From assembly GCA_947500295.1 (NCBI GenBank), contig CANMRM010000001.1:1054001-1118000 (forward strand): a stretch of 64,000 nt of DNA, given 5' to 3'. The notes under the pieces were generated by a model. That model did not search any database. It saw only the letters and a list, made by a program, of their open reading frames with translations, and was not told the DNA's origin. Every line of letters starts with the position of its first letter. Position 1 is the stretch's first letter. Positions 54,208-64,000 of the stretch are shown piece after piece. This stretch comes from an uncultured Kordiimonas sp. Its GTDB lineage: Bacteria > Pseudomonadota > Alphaproteobacteria > Sphingomonadales > Kordiimonadaceae. Position numbers and translations under genes: made by a program.

Positions 54208-57200
54208 TTACTCGGCTTGTGTTGGCGTGGGCTGAGCCCGGCCACCTGGCATCATGCCTTTGACGCGCCGCTTGCCACCTGCGAACGCTTTCTCGATATC
54301 GTATCCTACCGAATAAAGCGCTGGCACCAGGAACAGCGTCACGAAGAAGGCTGTCAGGACACCGTAGGCCAGTGACACGACGATCGGCTTGAGGAAGGCT
54401 GCCTGCGTCGACCTCTCCAACATCATCGGCACAAGGCCAACGAATGTCGTGACCGTGGTCAGGAAGATCGGACGGAAGCGGGCAACCCCCGCGTCCACGA
54501 TCGCCTGCACATGCTCAACACCGCGTTCTCTGAGCCGGTTGGTATAGTCCACGAGCACGAGGTTGTCGTTCACGACAACACCGGCCGCTGCTGCCACACC
54601 AAAGTAGCTGAAGATGGCGATGGTCAGGTCGGTCACATAGTGGCCGAGCACAGCACCAACAAAGGCGAACGGGATCGCGACCATGATGAGTACGGGCTGG
54701 AAGTAGCTCCGGAAGGCAATTGCCAGCATCATATACATGGCAAACAGGGCCATGGAGTAGAGGCTGATAACTTCCGCAAAGAAGCGACGCTCACCCTCGG
54801 CCTGACCGATGGCACCACGCTGGACGCCCGGGAATCTGTCTTCCCAGGCAGGGAAGAAGTTCTCGTTGAGGTCATCCATGATATCCTGCCGCACATCATC
54901 TTTCAGGTCGGCGCTGACGATGGTCGCGCGGCGACGATCCCAGTGCAAAATCTGATTGATGCCGGGGGCATAGGTCAAATCGGCAACCGACTCCAGCGGC
55001 ACTTCACGACCGTCATTTGTCCGCACCCGGAAATGCTTCAGGCTTTCAATGTTGCGACGTGCTTCAATCGGGTATTTGACCATGACTTTCACGTCCTGGC
55101 CTTCACGTGGCAGACGCTGTGCTTCAAGGCCAAAGTAAGCTTGGCGAACCTGACGCGAAACTTCAGCGATCGTGAGACCGAGTTTTTCCGCACCCGGTTT
55201 CAGCGACATCTGAATTTCCTCCGTGGCACCCGATATATTATCGCGGATGTCGTAGAGGGCATCGTAGGTCCGCAGATGCGCCATGAAGTCCTCTGAGGCT
55301 TCCTGCAACATATCCAGATCAGGGTGGCTGATCGAGAACTGCATACCTGGGTCATTGTCGTTGAGGGTGTACCGCACGGTCACTTCCTCAGCGTCCGGAA
55401 TGTCGCCGATCAATTCCCGCAACCGCAGGGCCGCATCTTTTGCAGGCATAGCCCGCACTTCAGGGTCGGCAAGCTTAACGATAGCAATCACGCTATCGCG
55501 GCGAGACCGAGTGTACCAGTTTTCAATCAGCTTCTGCTGTCCGGCGGATTGCTCTTCAACCTCTGCAACAAGCTGGGCCTGCGCATCCTGCATTTGAGCC
55601 AACACCTCTTCAGCACGGCTGTATGGTGTGCCATCGGGAAGCGTCACGTCGATATTGATTTCTTCTGACTCAATCTCCGGCATAAAGGCTGTTTTCACAT
55701 ACCCATTGCCGAGAAGACCGAAGGCAAAAATCATATAGACCGCAACGAAAATCGATGTCACCAGCCACGCATGGTTCACCGTCCACTGGCTTGCCGGACG
55801 ATAATAGCGCTCGGCGATGGTGGTGATGCCGGATGCAACCCGTTTCTGCACAGTGCCGAACCGGCCCAGTTTTTGGCGGGGCTTCAGCTTGGAAAGGTGT
55901 GCAGGCAGGATCATCAGCGCCTCGATGAGAGAGAAGGCAAGCGCGAGGATAACCACCCATGTGATGTGGCGGGTAAATTCGCTGGTGCCGCCCGAGATGA
56001 AGATCCATGGCAGGAATGCGATGATGGTTGTCAGGACACCGAAGATCACCGGCTTGGCGACGAGTTGTGCGCCAAACACAGATGCGGTAATGCCGCCACC
56101 GGTCTTCTGACTTTCGGTATGGATACTTTCGCCGACAACAATCGCGTCGTCCACCACGATACCAAGCACCAGAAGGAAGGCAAAAGTGGAGATCATATTC
56201 AGCGATACATCCACAGTGGGCAACAAGACAAAAGCACCTGCATAGGCTGTCGCGATACCAACGGATACCCAGAAGGCAACCACCGGACGAAGCGTCATCA
56301 TCAGCACGATCATCACCAGGATCAGGCCCTGGCCTGCAGCGCCCATAATGGTGCTCATGCGGCTTTTGAAGTCTTCAGCCTGATCGGTCCACAAGGTTAG
56401 CGTAACGCCTGTAGGCAGGGTTTCAGACCGTTCCTCAATCCATTTCACAACCGCATTGGAGGCCTCGACAATATTCATTGTCTCGCCCGACATCACCTGA
56501 ATGAGGATCGCCGGTTCACCGTTCAGTGTCGCGAGGATTTCTTCATCTTCAAAGCCGTCAACAACAGTGGCGACATCACCCACGCGGATGGTGCCACCGT
56601 CACTGGTTTGTCGAACAACAATGTCGGCGAATTCTGATTCGGTGTCAGCGCGATTGCGGACGGCCAGCTGAAGAGAGCCCGCGTCGGTGCGCACAGACCC
56701 CGAGGACAGATTGAGGCTGCTGTTTGTAATTGCCGTGGCAACATCCGAAAAACTGATGTTGTAGCGGCGCAGCGACTCTTCCGAGACTTCGATAGAGACC
56801 TCTTCCCTGCGCGTGCCGAACAGTTCGACAAGAGAGATATGGTCCAGCGACGCCACTTCGCGGCGCATGGTTTCTGCTAACCGCTTGAGTTCCCGTTCAC
56901 CAACATTACCGTGCACAGCAACGCGCATGAACTCGTCCCGGTTCACCCATTGCTGAACGATTGCCGGTTCCATATCACGCGGGAAAGAATTGATGCCGTC
57001 GATACGTTCGTTGGCGTCATTCATAAATTGCGTGAAATCGACCGTGTCGAGCGCTTTCATCCATACATTGCCGCTTCCCTCGCGGGAAATCGACCGAATG
57101 AAATCAATGTTGTCCAGATCGGAAAAGCTTTCCTCGATCCGGGTGATAATCTGCTCTTCAATTTCCTTGGGTCCAGCGCCCGGCCAGGTTACCGAGACCT

Positions 57201-57339
57201 GTAGGCCGTTGAAGCGGACGGTTGGATCAATCTCCCGCTCCATATTCTGAAACCCGATGATCCCGCCGAGGATGATGCCCACCATCAGCAGGTTGGCGGC
57301 GACGGTATTGCGTGCCCACCATTCAATCAAACCATTCAT
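54208..57339 (-). CDS. RND efflux pump inner-membrane transporter
   Basis: 1043 aa, AcrB/MexB-type. TM1 (TVAANLLMVGIILGGIIGF), two large periplasmic loops, and TM4 with GIVVDDAIVVGE carrying the paired Asp of the proton relay; the equivalent later helix reads GVVVNDNLVLVDYTNRLRE. PSLHRWD-like pore segments and the C-terminal basic tail are present. It pairs with the adaptor gene 12 bases upstream; no TolC-type gene is in the window. Substrates cannot be read; the sequence is of the hydrophobe/amphiphile branch rather than the metal branch. Confidence 0.95.
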   Translation of the reverse strand: MNGLIEWWARNTVAANLLMVGIILGGIIGFQNMEREIDPTVRFNGLQVSVTWPGAGPKEIEEQIITRIEESFSDLDNIDFIRSISREGSGNVWMKALDTVDFTQFMNDANERIDGINSFPRDMEPAIVQQWVNRDEFMRVAVHGNVGERELKRLAETMRREVASLDHISLVELFGTRREEVSIEVSEESLRRYNISFSDVATAITNSSLNLSSGSVRTDAGSLQLAVRNRADTESEFADIVVRQTSDGGTIRVGDVATVVDGFEDEEILATLNGEPAILIQVMSGETMNIVEASNAVVKWIEERSETLPTGVTLTLWTDQAEDFKSRMSTIMGAAGQGLILVMIVLMMTLRPVVAFWVSVGIATAYAGAFVLLPTVDVSLNMISTFAFLLVLGIVVDDAIVVGESIHTESQKTGGGITASVFGAQLVAKPVIFGVLTTIIAFLPWIFISGGTSEFTRHITWVVILALAFSLIEALMILPAHLSKLKPRQKLGRFGTVQKRVASGITTIAERYYRPASQWTVNHAWLVTSIFVAVYMIFAFGLLGNGYVKTAFMPEIESEEINIDVTLPDGTPYSRAEEVLAQMQDAQAQLVAEVEEQSAGQQKLIENWYTRSRRDSVIAIVKLADPEVRAMPAKDAALRLRELIGDIPDAEEVTVRYTLNDNDPGMQFSISHPDLDMLQEASEDFMAHLRTYDALYDIRDNISGATEEIQMSLKPGAEKLGLTIAEVSRQVRQAYFGLEAQRLPREGQDVKVMVKYPIEARRNIESLKHFRVRTNDGREVPLESVADLTYAPGINQILHWDRRRATIVSADLKDDVRQDIMDDLNENFFPAWEDRFPGVQRGAIGQAEGERRFFAEVISLYSMALFAMYMMLAIAFRSYFQPVLIMVAIPFAFVGAVLGHYVTDLTIAIFSYFGVAAAAGVVVNDNLVLVDYTNRLRERGVEHVQAIVDAGVARFRPIFLTTVTTFVGLVPMMLERSTQAAFLKPIVVSLAYGVLTAFFVTLFLVPALYSVGYDIEKAFAGGKRRVKGMMPGGRAQPTPTQAE

Positions 57340-57351
57340 GATGTCCCCCTA

Positions 57352-58542
57352 TCAGCGAGATGCTGGTGTGTTCTGCTGGCTGGCGCTGCGCACAATTGGC
57401 TGCGCCGGCATGCCGTTGTAGGCACTGCGAACTGGTGCGGTGACCACTTTTTCGCCGTCAGCAACACCGCTTAAAACAATCACCTGATCAGCCGACGTGG
57501 AAATGACATCGACCGTACGGATTTCCAGCTTGTTCTCGTCATTGATTACGTAAACCTGATCCTGCTTACGCAGGGCGGTCCGGGGCATCACCATCGCATC
57601 GTGCGGCAGTACACCCTGAATTTCAGCGTTCACAAACAGACCAACAGCGAGCGGCATTCCGTCATCAGCAGCGGCGCCATATGGATCTTCAACCTCTGCA
57701 ACCGCATAAACCAGGCGTGTCTGATTATCGACAGATGCATTGACGCGCTTGATCCTGCCAACCCAGGTGTGACGTTGCCCCCCAACGATAGCGGATAGGG
57801 TCACTTGAGGTGCGGTGGCCTCTGTTGGTGCAAAACCGATCGGCAGTGCCAGTTCGGCGAGTTGCGCATCAGTCAGGGGTAGTCTGACTTCAACCGTATC
57901 TGTGGCAAAAACCTGACCAAGGCGGGTGCCAACGGAAACAAATTCACCAAGGCCCACTGTGCGCTCGGTCACACGGCCTTGAAAAGGAACTTTGATCTGT
58001 GTGCGGGCAAGATTGAGTTTTGCGGTTTCCAGGTTGGCTTCAGCAGCGCGCAGGGATGCCTGCGCTTCAGCAACCTGCGGTTGGTTAAGGGCAAGCGGTG
58101 TCGGCTCGCCGTCGACGACCCATTCTTCCCACTGTTTGCGCTTGATGCGAGCATCCGCAAGCTCCTGCTCCACACGAACAGCAGCTTGCGCCACCTGCGC
58201 CTCAGCGCTGGTTACGGCAAGTTTGTAGTCTGCGTCGTCGATTTGCAGCAGGGTCTCGCCCGGCTGGAAATGGCCACCTTCGTTGAAGGCGTCAGCCACG
58301 GATACCACACGGCCTGTTACCTGAGGCACCAGGCCGATGTTTGTTTTTGCCCGAACTTCGCCTTGCGTGCGGACGGACACCGTCACACGCTCTGAGCGGA
58401 CTTCATCGACATAGAGCGACACAAGACGCGCTTCTTCGACTTTCTTTTCGGGAGCTTCTTTTGCCGATGCCAGCACCATCACGGACCCAACACCAGCCGC
58501 TATCACCAGAACCGGTGCAGCGAACTTGAGTATTTTCCTCAC
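57352..58542 (-). CDS. RND efflux periplasmic adaptor (membrane fusion protein)
   Basis: 396 aa from a GTG with GAGGAT upstream. A signal anchor (FAAPVLVIAAGVGSVMVLAS) is followed by a beta-barrel/lipoyl part (VRTQGEVRAKTNIGLVPQV, GRVVSVADAFNEGGHFQPGE split) and a coiled hairpin (SAEAQVAQAAVRVEQELADA, SLRAAEANLETAKLNLARTQ). The C-terminal beta domain ends near VISTSADQVIVLSGVADGEK. It bridges the pump and an outer-membrane channel and is the first gene of the two-gene operon. Confidence 0.93.
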   Translation of the reverse strand: MRKILKFAAPVLVIAAGVGSVMVLASAKEAPEKKVEEARLVSLYVDEVRSERVTVSVRTQGEVRAKTNIGLVPQVTGRVVSVADAFNEGGHFQPGETLLQIDDADYKLAVTSAEAQVAQAAVRVEQELADARIKRKQWEEWVVDGEPTPLALNQPQVAEAQASLRAAEANLETAKLNLARTQIKVPFQGRVTERTVGLGEFVSVGTRLGQVFATDTVEVRLPLTDAQLAELALPIGFAPTEATAPQVTLSAIVGGQRHTWVGRIKRVNASVDNQTRLVYAVAEVEDPYGAAADDGMPLAVGLFVNAEIQGVLPHDAMVMPRTALRKQDQVYVINDENKLEIRTVDVISTSADQVIVLSGVADGEKVVTAPVRSAYNGMPAQPIVRSASQQNTPASR

Positions 58543-58789
58543 TTTATCCTCGCAATGTTTTGTCGTTTTTATTGAGCGGCTTTTTCGCCACTTTTACTTA
58601 TCTTTTAAGCTATATAATAAAAATATATGGAAGTCACTGACAAAAATTGAAGACCCAAGAGGGTTAAATATGCAGTTTTTCAGTTAATTTTGCCATTTTC
58701 TGGCCGCCTCAAACCGTATGAACGAGTTTCAGGGCGATGTTCATATTTTGTGAAGAATTTAGCGGTATTATTCCCACACTGTTGAGAGT
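58543..58789. other. AT-rich divergent promoter region between the efflux operon and the histidine kinase gene
   Basis: 247 bases, markedly AT-rich, with TATATAATAAAAATATAT near 58612-58628 as a likely -10 zone for one or both directions. No gene is supported; very short ATG frames here (5 and 11 codons) have no ribosome site. Confidence 0.5.
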
Positions 58790-60367
58790 GTGCACAGGAT
58801 TCTGGTCAACGTGACGACATCTATCAACCCCTATACAAAGCACGAAAAAGCAGACGCCTCAGCGCAGGCGTTGTTGCTGGATGAAATTGCGGAGGGCGTT
58901 CTGGTCCGCAATCATCAGGAAGTGGTCTTTGCCAACAAGGCCATGTTCAGCATTCTGGGTGCTGACTTTGAAAACCCTGCGCATGCCCGCCGACCGGTTG
59001 ACGACTGGGTGCATCCCGCAGACAGGCAGAAAATCGAGCAGTCATTTCAAGCCCGTGTCAGCGGAGGAGAGGCTGCGGACCAGTATGAATTTCGTCTGGT
59101 GAAAATGGATGGAAGTTATGTCTGGGTCTCCTGCCGTGCAGCACTGATAGACTGGGCGGGAGAGACATGTGTCGCAGCTTATATAACCGATATTTCTTCC
59201 GAGATAGAAAGCCGCAATAAACACCAGCTGAGCAACGACCTATTCAAGAATATCTTCAATGTCACACCGGACTTTATGCTGCTGTTCGGGTTGTCGGATG
59301 CGTGCGTTATAGACGTAAACCCGGCTTTCCTGAACGTCTTCGGGTATCGCAAGGATGCTGTCGTGGGCAGGGAAGTCAGTACGCTGAACTTCTGGTCCGA
59401 TCCCACTTTTTTTGAACGGTTTCTCGAAGAATTGAAAACGACCGCTTCGATAACCGACATCCCGGCTGCCCTGACCACGCGTGGTGGCGTTATTCGACAT
59501 TTCAGGATGTTTGCGCGCCGAATCGACGGTGTTACCGAACCGCTTTTGCTGATGACCGGACGCGACGTAACAGAGGAAATCAGCCACGCTCAGGAATTGC
59601 AGCGTACGCGCGATGCTGCAGAGTTATCCAATCGGACCAAATCAGAATTCCTGGCAAACATGAGCCATGAACTCCGGACACCACTCAACGCAATTCTCGG
59701 GTTTTCAGAGCTGATTCGGGATGGAGCAGGCGGTATTCACCTGACCGACAAGCACGGTGAGTACGCCAATGATATCCATCGAAGTGGCACCCACCTTCTT
59801 GCAATTATCAATGACATTCTCGACCTCTCGAAAGTGGAAGCGGGGCGACTGGAAGCCCATATCAATCTGCTTGACCCCATACCCTGTTTCGACATGTGTC
59901 TACGCCTTATACATCATCGGGCGAGCGAAGGGGGTGTTTCAATACGTCATGAATTTGACCAAACCCTTATGCTTGAGGCCGATGAAAGGCTGTTGAAGCA
60001 GATCGGCCTGAACCTTCTTTCCAATGCGGTCAAATTCACAGAAACTGGTGGCTCTGTTGACATGAGTTTTTCCAGATCAAAGGACGGTGGTGCCTGCCTG
60101 GCAGTTTGTGACACGGGTATCGGCATGACAGCAGAGGAAATCACCATTGCAAAACGCCCGTTTGGGCAGGTGGATTCGAGCTTGAGCCGGTCCCAGCAAG
60201 GTTCGGGCCTCGGGCTGCCGCTTGTTGTGGCTTTTGCTGAAAAGCTCGGCGCCCGTATGACGATCGAAAGTGAACCCCGGCAGGGCACGCTCGTGCGGGT
60301 ATTCTTTCCGTCTTCTGTTGTTCGCAATCGCGAAGCGCCGCAAGCGCCAGAGGCTATGGCGTCCTAA
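58790..60367 (+). CDS. Soluble PAS-PAS sensor histidine kinase
   Basis: 525 aa without TMs, so a cytoplasmic sensor. Two PAS domains (about 28-140 and 150-265, GEFRLV-like [19 protein letters not shown] and [20 protein letters not shown]), then HisKA with the phospho-acceptor H293 in [20 protein letters not shown] and a HATPase with [17 protein letters not shown] and GSGLGLPLV. No cognate regulator is adjacent. Start GTG 58790; GTG 58811 is an alternative. Its stop overlaps that of purD. The signal is unknown. Confidence 0.93.
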   Translation: MHRILVNVTTSINPYTKHEKADASAQALLLDEIAEGVLVRNHQEVVFANKAMFSILGADFENPAHARRPVDDWVHPADRQKIEQSFQARVSGGEAADQYEFRLVKMDGSYVWVSCRAALIDWAGETCVAAYITDISSEIESRNKHQLSNDLFKNIFNVTPDFMLLFGLSDACVIDVNPAFLNVFGYRKDAVVGREVSTLNFWSDPTFFERFLEELKTTASITDIPAALTTRGGVIRHFRMFARRIDGVTEPLLLMTGRDVTEEISHAQELQRTRDAAELSNRTKSEFLANMSHELRTPLNAILGFSELIRDGAGGIHLTDKHGEYANDIHRSGTHLLAIINDILDLSKVEAGRLEAHINLLDPIPCFDMCLRLIHHRASEGGVSIRHEFDQTLMLEADERLLKQIGLNLLSNAVKFTETGGSVDMSFSRSKDGGACLAVCDTGIGMTAEEITIAKRPFGQVDSSLSRSQQGSGLGLPLVVAFAEKLGARMTIESEPRQGTLVRVFFPSSVVRNREAPQAPEAMAS

Positions 60368-61644
60368 GAGCTGATTTTTTCCCGCGCAACAGCACGCCAG
60401 CCAATATCCGAACGACAGAAACCCTCAGGCCAGTCAATCACGTCGATGGCCGAATATGCTTTTGCCTGAGCTTCGGTGACCGTCGTCCCCAAAGCAGTAA
60501 CGTTCAGCACACGGCCCCCGGTTGCGATAATTCGCCCGCCCTCCACTTTAGTTCCTGCGTGGAACACTTGCGTACCTGTTGCTTCAGCAGGCGCTATGTT
60601 GCGGATATCGCTTCCTTTTTTGTAGCTGCCGGGATACCCCTTTGCTGCCAGCACGACCGTAAGCGCCGACTGGGCATGCCATTCTACACCTTGCTGAGCC
60701 AGTGTTCCTTCCGCGCAAGCCTTAAGCAGAGGCACGATATCGCTTTTAAGGCGCATCATCAGGACCTGGCATTCCGGGTCACCGAACCGGCAATTGTATT
60801 CGATCAGTTTTGGCCCCGTGGAGGTAATCATTAATCCTGCGAAAAACACACCTTTGTAAGGGCAACCCAAATCGCGCATGGCCTGTGCCGTCGGCTCGAC
60901 AATCTCGCGCATCACCTGTTCAACCATCTCGTCGGTCATAACGGGTGCTGGTGAATAGGCGCCCATGCCGCCAGTGTTGGGGCCTGTGTCTCCATCGCCA
61001 ACAGCCTTGTGGTCTTGAGCGGTTGCTAATGGCAAAACCGTGGTGCCGTCGGAGAGAGCAAAGAAACTTGCTTCTTCCCCTTCAAGGAATTCTTCTACGA
61101 CCACTTCAACCCCGGCTTCACCAAACGCACCGGCGAACATGTCGTCGATGGCCTGCGTCGCCTGCAGCTCTGTTTGCGCTATGATCACGCCTTTGCCGGC
61201 GGCCAGTCCATCTGCCTTGACCACAATCGGAGCGCCTTGTTCCTTGACGTAGGCTTTCGCCGCTTCGGCATCAGCAAACCTTCCGTAGGCTGCTGTCGGG
61301 ATGCCATAGCGGGCGCAGATATCTTTGGTGAAACCTTTTGACCCTTCAAGCTGAGCAGCAGTTTTCTGAGGACCGAATACGGCTATCCCCGCAATTGTGA
61401 GTGCGTCAGCGAGGCCATCGACCAAAGGTGCTTCAGGGCCTACAACCACGAGATCGATGTGTTTTTCCTGGCAAAACTCGATAACGTCGGCGTGTGAGCC
61501 GGTATCAAGGTCCACATTTTCAGCAATATCCGCCATGCCGCCGTTGCCGGGTGCGCAACAGAGCGATTGGACCATAGGGCTTTGAGCAATTTTCCAGGCC
61601 AGGGCGTGTTCCCGTCCGCCTGATCCGATCAAAAGAATATTCAT
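60364..61644 (-). CDS. purD: Phosphoribosylamine-glycine ligase (GARS)
   Basis: 426 aa from the ATG at 61644 ([17 protein letters not shown]), which gives the exact family N-terminus; upstream in-frame codons are discarded. ATP-grasp enzyme: [51 protein letters not shown] and [11 protein letters not shown], plus [17 protein letters not shown] for metal binding. It is the second step of purine synthesis. Divergent from xseA, and its stop codon overlaps that of the kinase gene by two bases. Confidence 0.97.
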   Translation of the reverse strand: MNILLIGSGGREHALAWKIAQSPMVQSLCCAPGNGGMADIAENVDLDTGSHADVIEFCQEKHIDLVVVGPEAPLVDGLADALTIAGIAVFGPQKTAAQLEGSKGFTKDICARYGIPTAAYGRFADAEAAKAYVKEQGAPIVVKADGLAAGKGVIIAQTELQATQAIDDMFAGAFGEAGVEVVVEEFLEGEEASFFALSDGTTVLPLATAQDHKAVGDGDTGPNTGGMGAYSPAPVMTDEMVEQVMREIVEPTAQAMRDLGCPYKGVFFAGLMITSTGPKLIEYNCRFGDPECQVLMMRLKSDIVPLLKACAEGTLAQQGVEWHAQSALTVVLAAKGYPGSYKKGSDIRNIAPAEATGTQVFHAGTKVEGGRIIATGGRVLNVTALGTTVTEAQAKAYSAIDVIDWPEGFCRSDIGWRAVAREKISS

Positions 61645-61818
61645 ATTTTTTGCCCCTTCACCCCAGCTGCAATCTTGAAAGCACGATCCTTGTATCATAG
61701 GCTCGCAGGCACTCAAGACCCAAGTGTCCGGATCGTTTGCCAGATAATGGAAATGATGGCAGGACCTGACTTCTGATTATGGATGGATAGGCTCAAATTA
61801 TGTCGGTGAGCATGCACT

Positions 61819-63285
61819 ATGAATGAAGGCTGGCCCGTTTCCAATGTGCAGGAATTCAGCGTTTCTGAACTCTCGTCTGCGCTCAAGCGCTCTGTTGAGG
61901 ATCAGTTCGGATACGTTCGGGTTCGGGCAGAGCTCTCGGGTGTGAAGCAAGCAGCGTCGGGCCACCTGTATTTCGCTTTGAAGGACGACAAGTCGGTTCT
62001 TGACGGCGTTTGCTGGCGTGGTCAGGCCCAAAAACTGGGCTTCCGTCCCGAAGACGGCCTGGAGGTGGTGTGCAGCGGCAAGCTCACAACCTATGCCGCT
62101 CGCTCCAAATATCAGATGGTGGTGGACCATATGGAGCCTGCGGGTGCCGGTGCTTTGATGGCACTTCTGGAGGAAAGGCGCAAAAAGCTCGCTGCAGAGG
62201 GCCTCTTCGATACTGACAGAAAAAAGCCGATACCCTATCTACCGGCAATTATCGGAGTAGTAACCTCTCCCACCGGCGCGGTGATACGGGATATTTTGCA
62301 TCGGCTAGCTGATCGCTTCCCGCGTCAGGTCATTGTCTGGCCCGTTGTTGTTCAAGGCGAAGGGGCAGCAAGCCAGATAGCGGGTGCAATAAGGGGGTTT
62401 GATGCACTTGAAGCAGATGGCTCCATACCGCGTCCCGATGTGCTGATCGTCGCACGAGGTGGCGGATCGATTGAGGACCTCTGGTCTTTTAATGAGGAGG
62501 AGGTGGTGCGAGCGGCTGCGGAATGCAGCATTCCACTTATTTCTGCCGTTGGCCATGAAACTGATACGACGCTTATTGATCATGCTGCTGACCTTCGCGC
62601 GCCAACCCCGACTGGTGCTGCGGAAATGGCTGTGCCTGTTCGTGAAGAGCTCATGGCTACAGTCAGTGACCTTGGACGCCGTCTTGCCATGCAGCGCATG
62701 CAGATTGTGCAGATGCGGGCGGAAAAGCTTCGGGCACTTGAACGGGCGCTGCCCAAACCCACCGACCTTCTGGGCTTGCTGCAGCAAAGGTTTGATGATT
62801 TGTGTGACCGGTTGCCAAGAGCCTTGTCGTTTGTTGCGCGCAGCAAGGAAAGTCAGCTGAACAGGATTGCGGGCGCACTGACTGTTAATAGGCTTAGCCA
62901 AATGCTGATTTATCAGAAGCGCGAGTGGCAAGCTTTGACAAATCGCCTGCGACCGGCGCTTTCCAGACAAATGGGCACGCGTTCAGATAGCCTGAAAGCA
63001 ACGTCAAGGGTGCTGGACAGCCTGTCTTATGAGCGGGTGCTGGATCGAGGATTTGCTCTTGTTGAGGACCTGAGTGGCAGTCCTGTTTCTCGTGCGTCTT
63101 CTCTCAAGAACGGGGACCAGGTCGCGCTGCGGTTCGCTGACGGTACCAGAAATGCCAATATTGATGATGACCAGGTCGCAAGTCCGGTGAAGAAACCGGC
63201 CAAATCAAAACAAACTGCGCAACCTGCAAAGAAATCGCCGAAAAAGTCAGGCTCCCGACGCACAAACCAGGGGGAACTCTTTTAG
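61819..63285 (+). CDS. xseA: Exodeoxyribonuclease VII large subunit
   Basis: 488 aa. An N-terminal OB fold (FSVSELSSALKRSVEDQFGY, LKDDKSVLDGVCWRGQAQKL) is followed by the catalytic core with GVVTSPTGAVIRDILHRLAD and ARGGGSIEDLWSFNEEEV, then a coiled-coil region and a Lys-rich tail (KKPAKSKQTAQPAKKSPKK). It degrades single-stranded DNA with XseB, whose gene is not in the window. The start is the ATG at 61819, without a strong ribosome site. Confidence 0.96.
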   Translation: MNEGWPVSNVQEFSVSELSSALKRSVEDQFGYVRVRAELSGVKQAASGHLYFALKDDKSVLDGVCWRGQAQKLGFRPEDGLEVVCSGKLTTYAARSKYQMVVDHMEPAGAGALMALLEERRKKLAAEGLFDTDRKKPIPYLPAIIGVVTSPTGAVIRDILHRLADRFPRQVIVWPVVVQGEGAASQIAGAIRGFDALEADGSIPRPDVLIVARGGGSIEDLWSFNEEEVVRAAAECSIPLISAVGHETDTTLIDHAADLRAPTPTGAAEMAVPVREELMATVSDLGRRLAMQRMQIVQMRAEKLRALERALPKPTDLLGLLQQRFDDLCDRLPRALSFVARSKESQLNRIAGALTVNRLSQMLIYQKREWQALTNRLRPALSRQMGTRSDSLKATSRVLDSLSYERVLDRGFALVEDLSGSPVSRASSLKNGDQVALRFADGTRNANIDDDQVASPVKKPAKSKQTAQPAKKSPKKSGSRRTNQGELF

Positions 63286-63338
63286 CTAACTCGCGGCAAA
63301 GCCCTTATTTTGCCTTACTTCTAGAGGAGACATTCGGC

Positions 63339-64000
63339 ATGATCCGGATTTTAGCTGTCACCATATTCTTTTGGTCTATTGCGTCGCAGGCCACTGCTGC
63401 ACCCCGCCTTGAAGGACAGGCCGTACAGGGTGGCATGCTGTGGGGTAAGGTTGTGCCGGGCACCGCGATTTCGCTTGATGGACAGCCAGTCGCTGTACAC
63501 CAAAACGGCGTATTTGTTCTCGGTTTTGGCCGGGACGCTGCCAAGTCTTCTACTTTAAGCTATCGCTCACCTGATGGGCAAACCGAGACAGTGTCTCTGG
63601 ATATCCAGCCACGACAATTCAACATTGAGAAGGTCAACGGATTGCCACCAAAAACGGTTACGCCGCCACCGGAGTGGCGGGATCGCCGGAAAGTCGAAAC
63701 AGGTCGTGTCCGCGCCGCGCGCGCCGTCATGATGCCGGAAACACAATGGTTAGGTGGTTTTCTAAAACCAGCAGAAGGCAGATTTTCGGGATTTTACGGT
63801 AGCCAGCGTATACTGAACGGAGAGCCCCGTAGCCCTCATTATGGCCTTGATATTGCTGCCGAGACCGGTACACCCATATTTGCACCCGCAGGCGGCGTTG
63901 TGCGCCTGGCTGCATCTGATTTTCTTCTCGAAGGTGGTATTGTTATCATTGATCATGGCCTGGGTATCACTTCAACGCTTTTTCATATGAATTCGGTGAC
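63339..64000 (+). CDS. Exported M23 (LytM-type) peptidase, truncated by the window end
   Basis: Open to the window edge, 220 codons shown. AGAGGAGA precedes the ATG. A signal peptide (IRILAVTIFFWSIASQATA) is followed by a beta-rich region of about 110 residues, then the LytM fold: FSGFYGSQRILNG, the zinc motif HYGLDIAAETGTPIF (His and Asp intact) and TLFHMN with the next His. Unlike the EnvC-like protein at 5091 the ligands seen are complete, so it should be an active murein endopeptidase. It lies 53 bases after xseA. Confidence 0.9.
   Translation, partial: MIRILAVTIFFWSIASQATAAPRLEGQAVQGGMLWGKVVPGTAISLDGQPVAVHQNGVFVLGFGRDAAKSSTLSYRSPDGQTETVSLDIQPRQFNIEKVNGLPPKTVTPPPEWRDRRKVETGRVRAARAVMMPETQWLGGFLKPAEGRFSGFYGSQRILNGEPRSPHYGLDIAAETGTPIFAPAGGVVRLAASDFLLEGGIVIIDHGLGITSTLFHMNSV

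Overview
The window is one continuous stretch of a Gram-negative chromosome and reads as an alphaproteobacterium. The evidence is the run yibQ-like deacetylase, ctpA, envC, gpmI, rlmH, rsfS, nadD, proA, proB, obgE, rpmA and rplU next to the end of an atp operon, a 280-aa-class PurU, and many GTG and TTG starts with good Shine-Dalgarno sites. A marine heterotroph (Kordiimonas-like or similar) would fit the gene content, but the lineage below class level is a guess. No rRNA, tRNA, CRISPR array, transposase or integrase was found.

Layout. 1-2157: end of the ATP synthase operon (atpG partial, atpD, atpC) with its terminator. 2154-13031: a long minus-strand housekeeping operon covering ribosome assembly, proline synthesis, NAD synthesis, glycolysis and cell-wall turnover. 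13233-15401: a chemoreceptor with a NIT-type sensor lying between obgE and rpmA-rplU. 16618-17852: a small-membrane-protein / ECF sigma factor / two-TM protein operon. 17913-26384: accessory genes, namely a nitrilase, a TPR-glycosyltransferase, an ABC-2 exporter, a secreted hydrolase-like protein, a nitronate monooxygenase, and an HxlR regulator facing two uncharacterised genes. 26385-31266: threonine catabolism (kbl-tdh), dipeptide epimerase, ubiX and purU. 31273-34461: a probable halohydrin dehalogenase behind a large RTX metalloprotease-like protein. 34665-39502: an ACT protein, an Lrp regulator, a BtuCD-type importer, cobyric acid synthase and a TRIC channel. 39525-45895: a DUF2855 protein, MscS, an M13 lipoprotein peptidase, a DUF2306 protein and an AraC regulator. 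45984-47280: a compact cassette of small unknown genes. 47573-54153: glutaryl-CoA dehydrogenase with its CoA transferase, YHS and VOC exported proteins, a second nitrilase and gamma-glutamyltransferase. 54208-64000: an RND efflux pair, a PAS histidine kinase, purD, xseA and the start of an M23 peptidase.

Most striking points. (1) The 230-aa SDR-like protein at 31273-31965 carries both halohydrin dehalogenase signatures, T-x4-Y-x-G and S-x12-Y-x3-R, instead of the SDR cofactor and Lys motifs. (2) The four-gene cassette at 45984-47280 has its own promoter, tightly overlapped small ORFs, two membrane proteins, a Gly/Ser-tailed 73-aa protein and a signal-peptide ORF that looks frameshifted; I recognise no described system in it. 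(3) The RTX metalloprotease has an intact HExxHxxGxxH but no Met-turn methionine, and no Met or Cys after the initiator. (4) Strong palindromes mark likely operators in front of the ABC exporter, the HxlR pair and the chemoreceptor, and a perfect 23-bp hairpin sits between gcdH and the CoA transferase gene.
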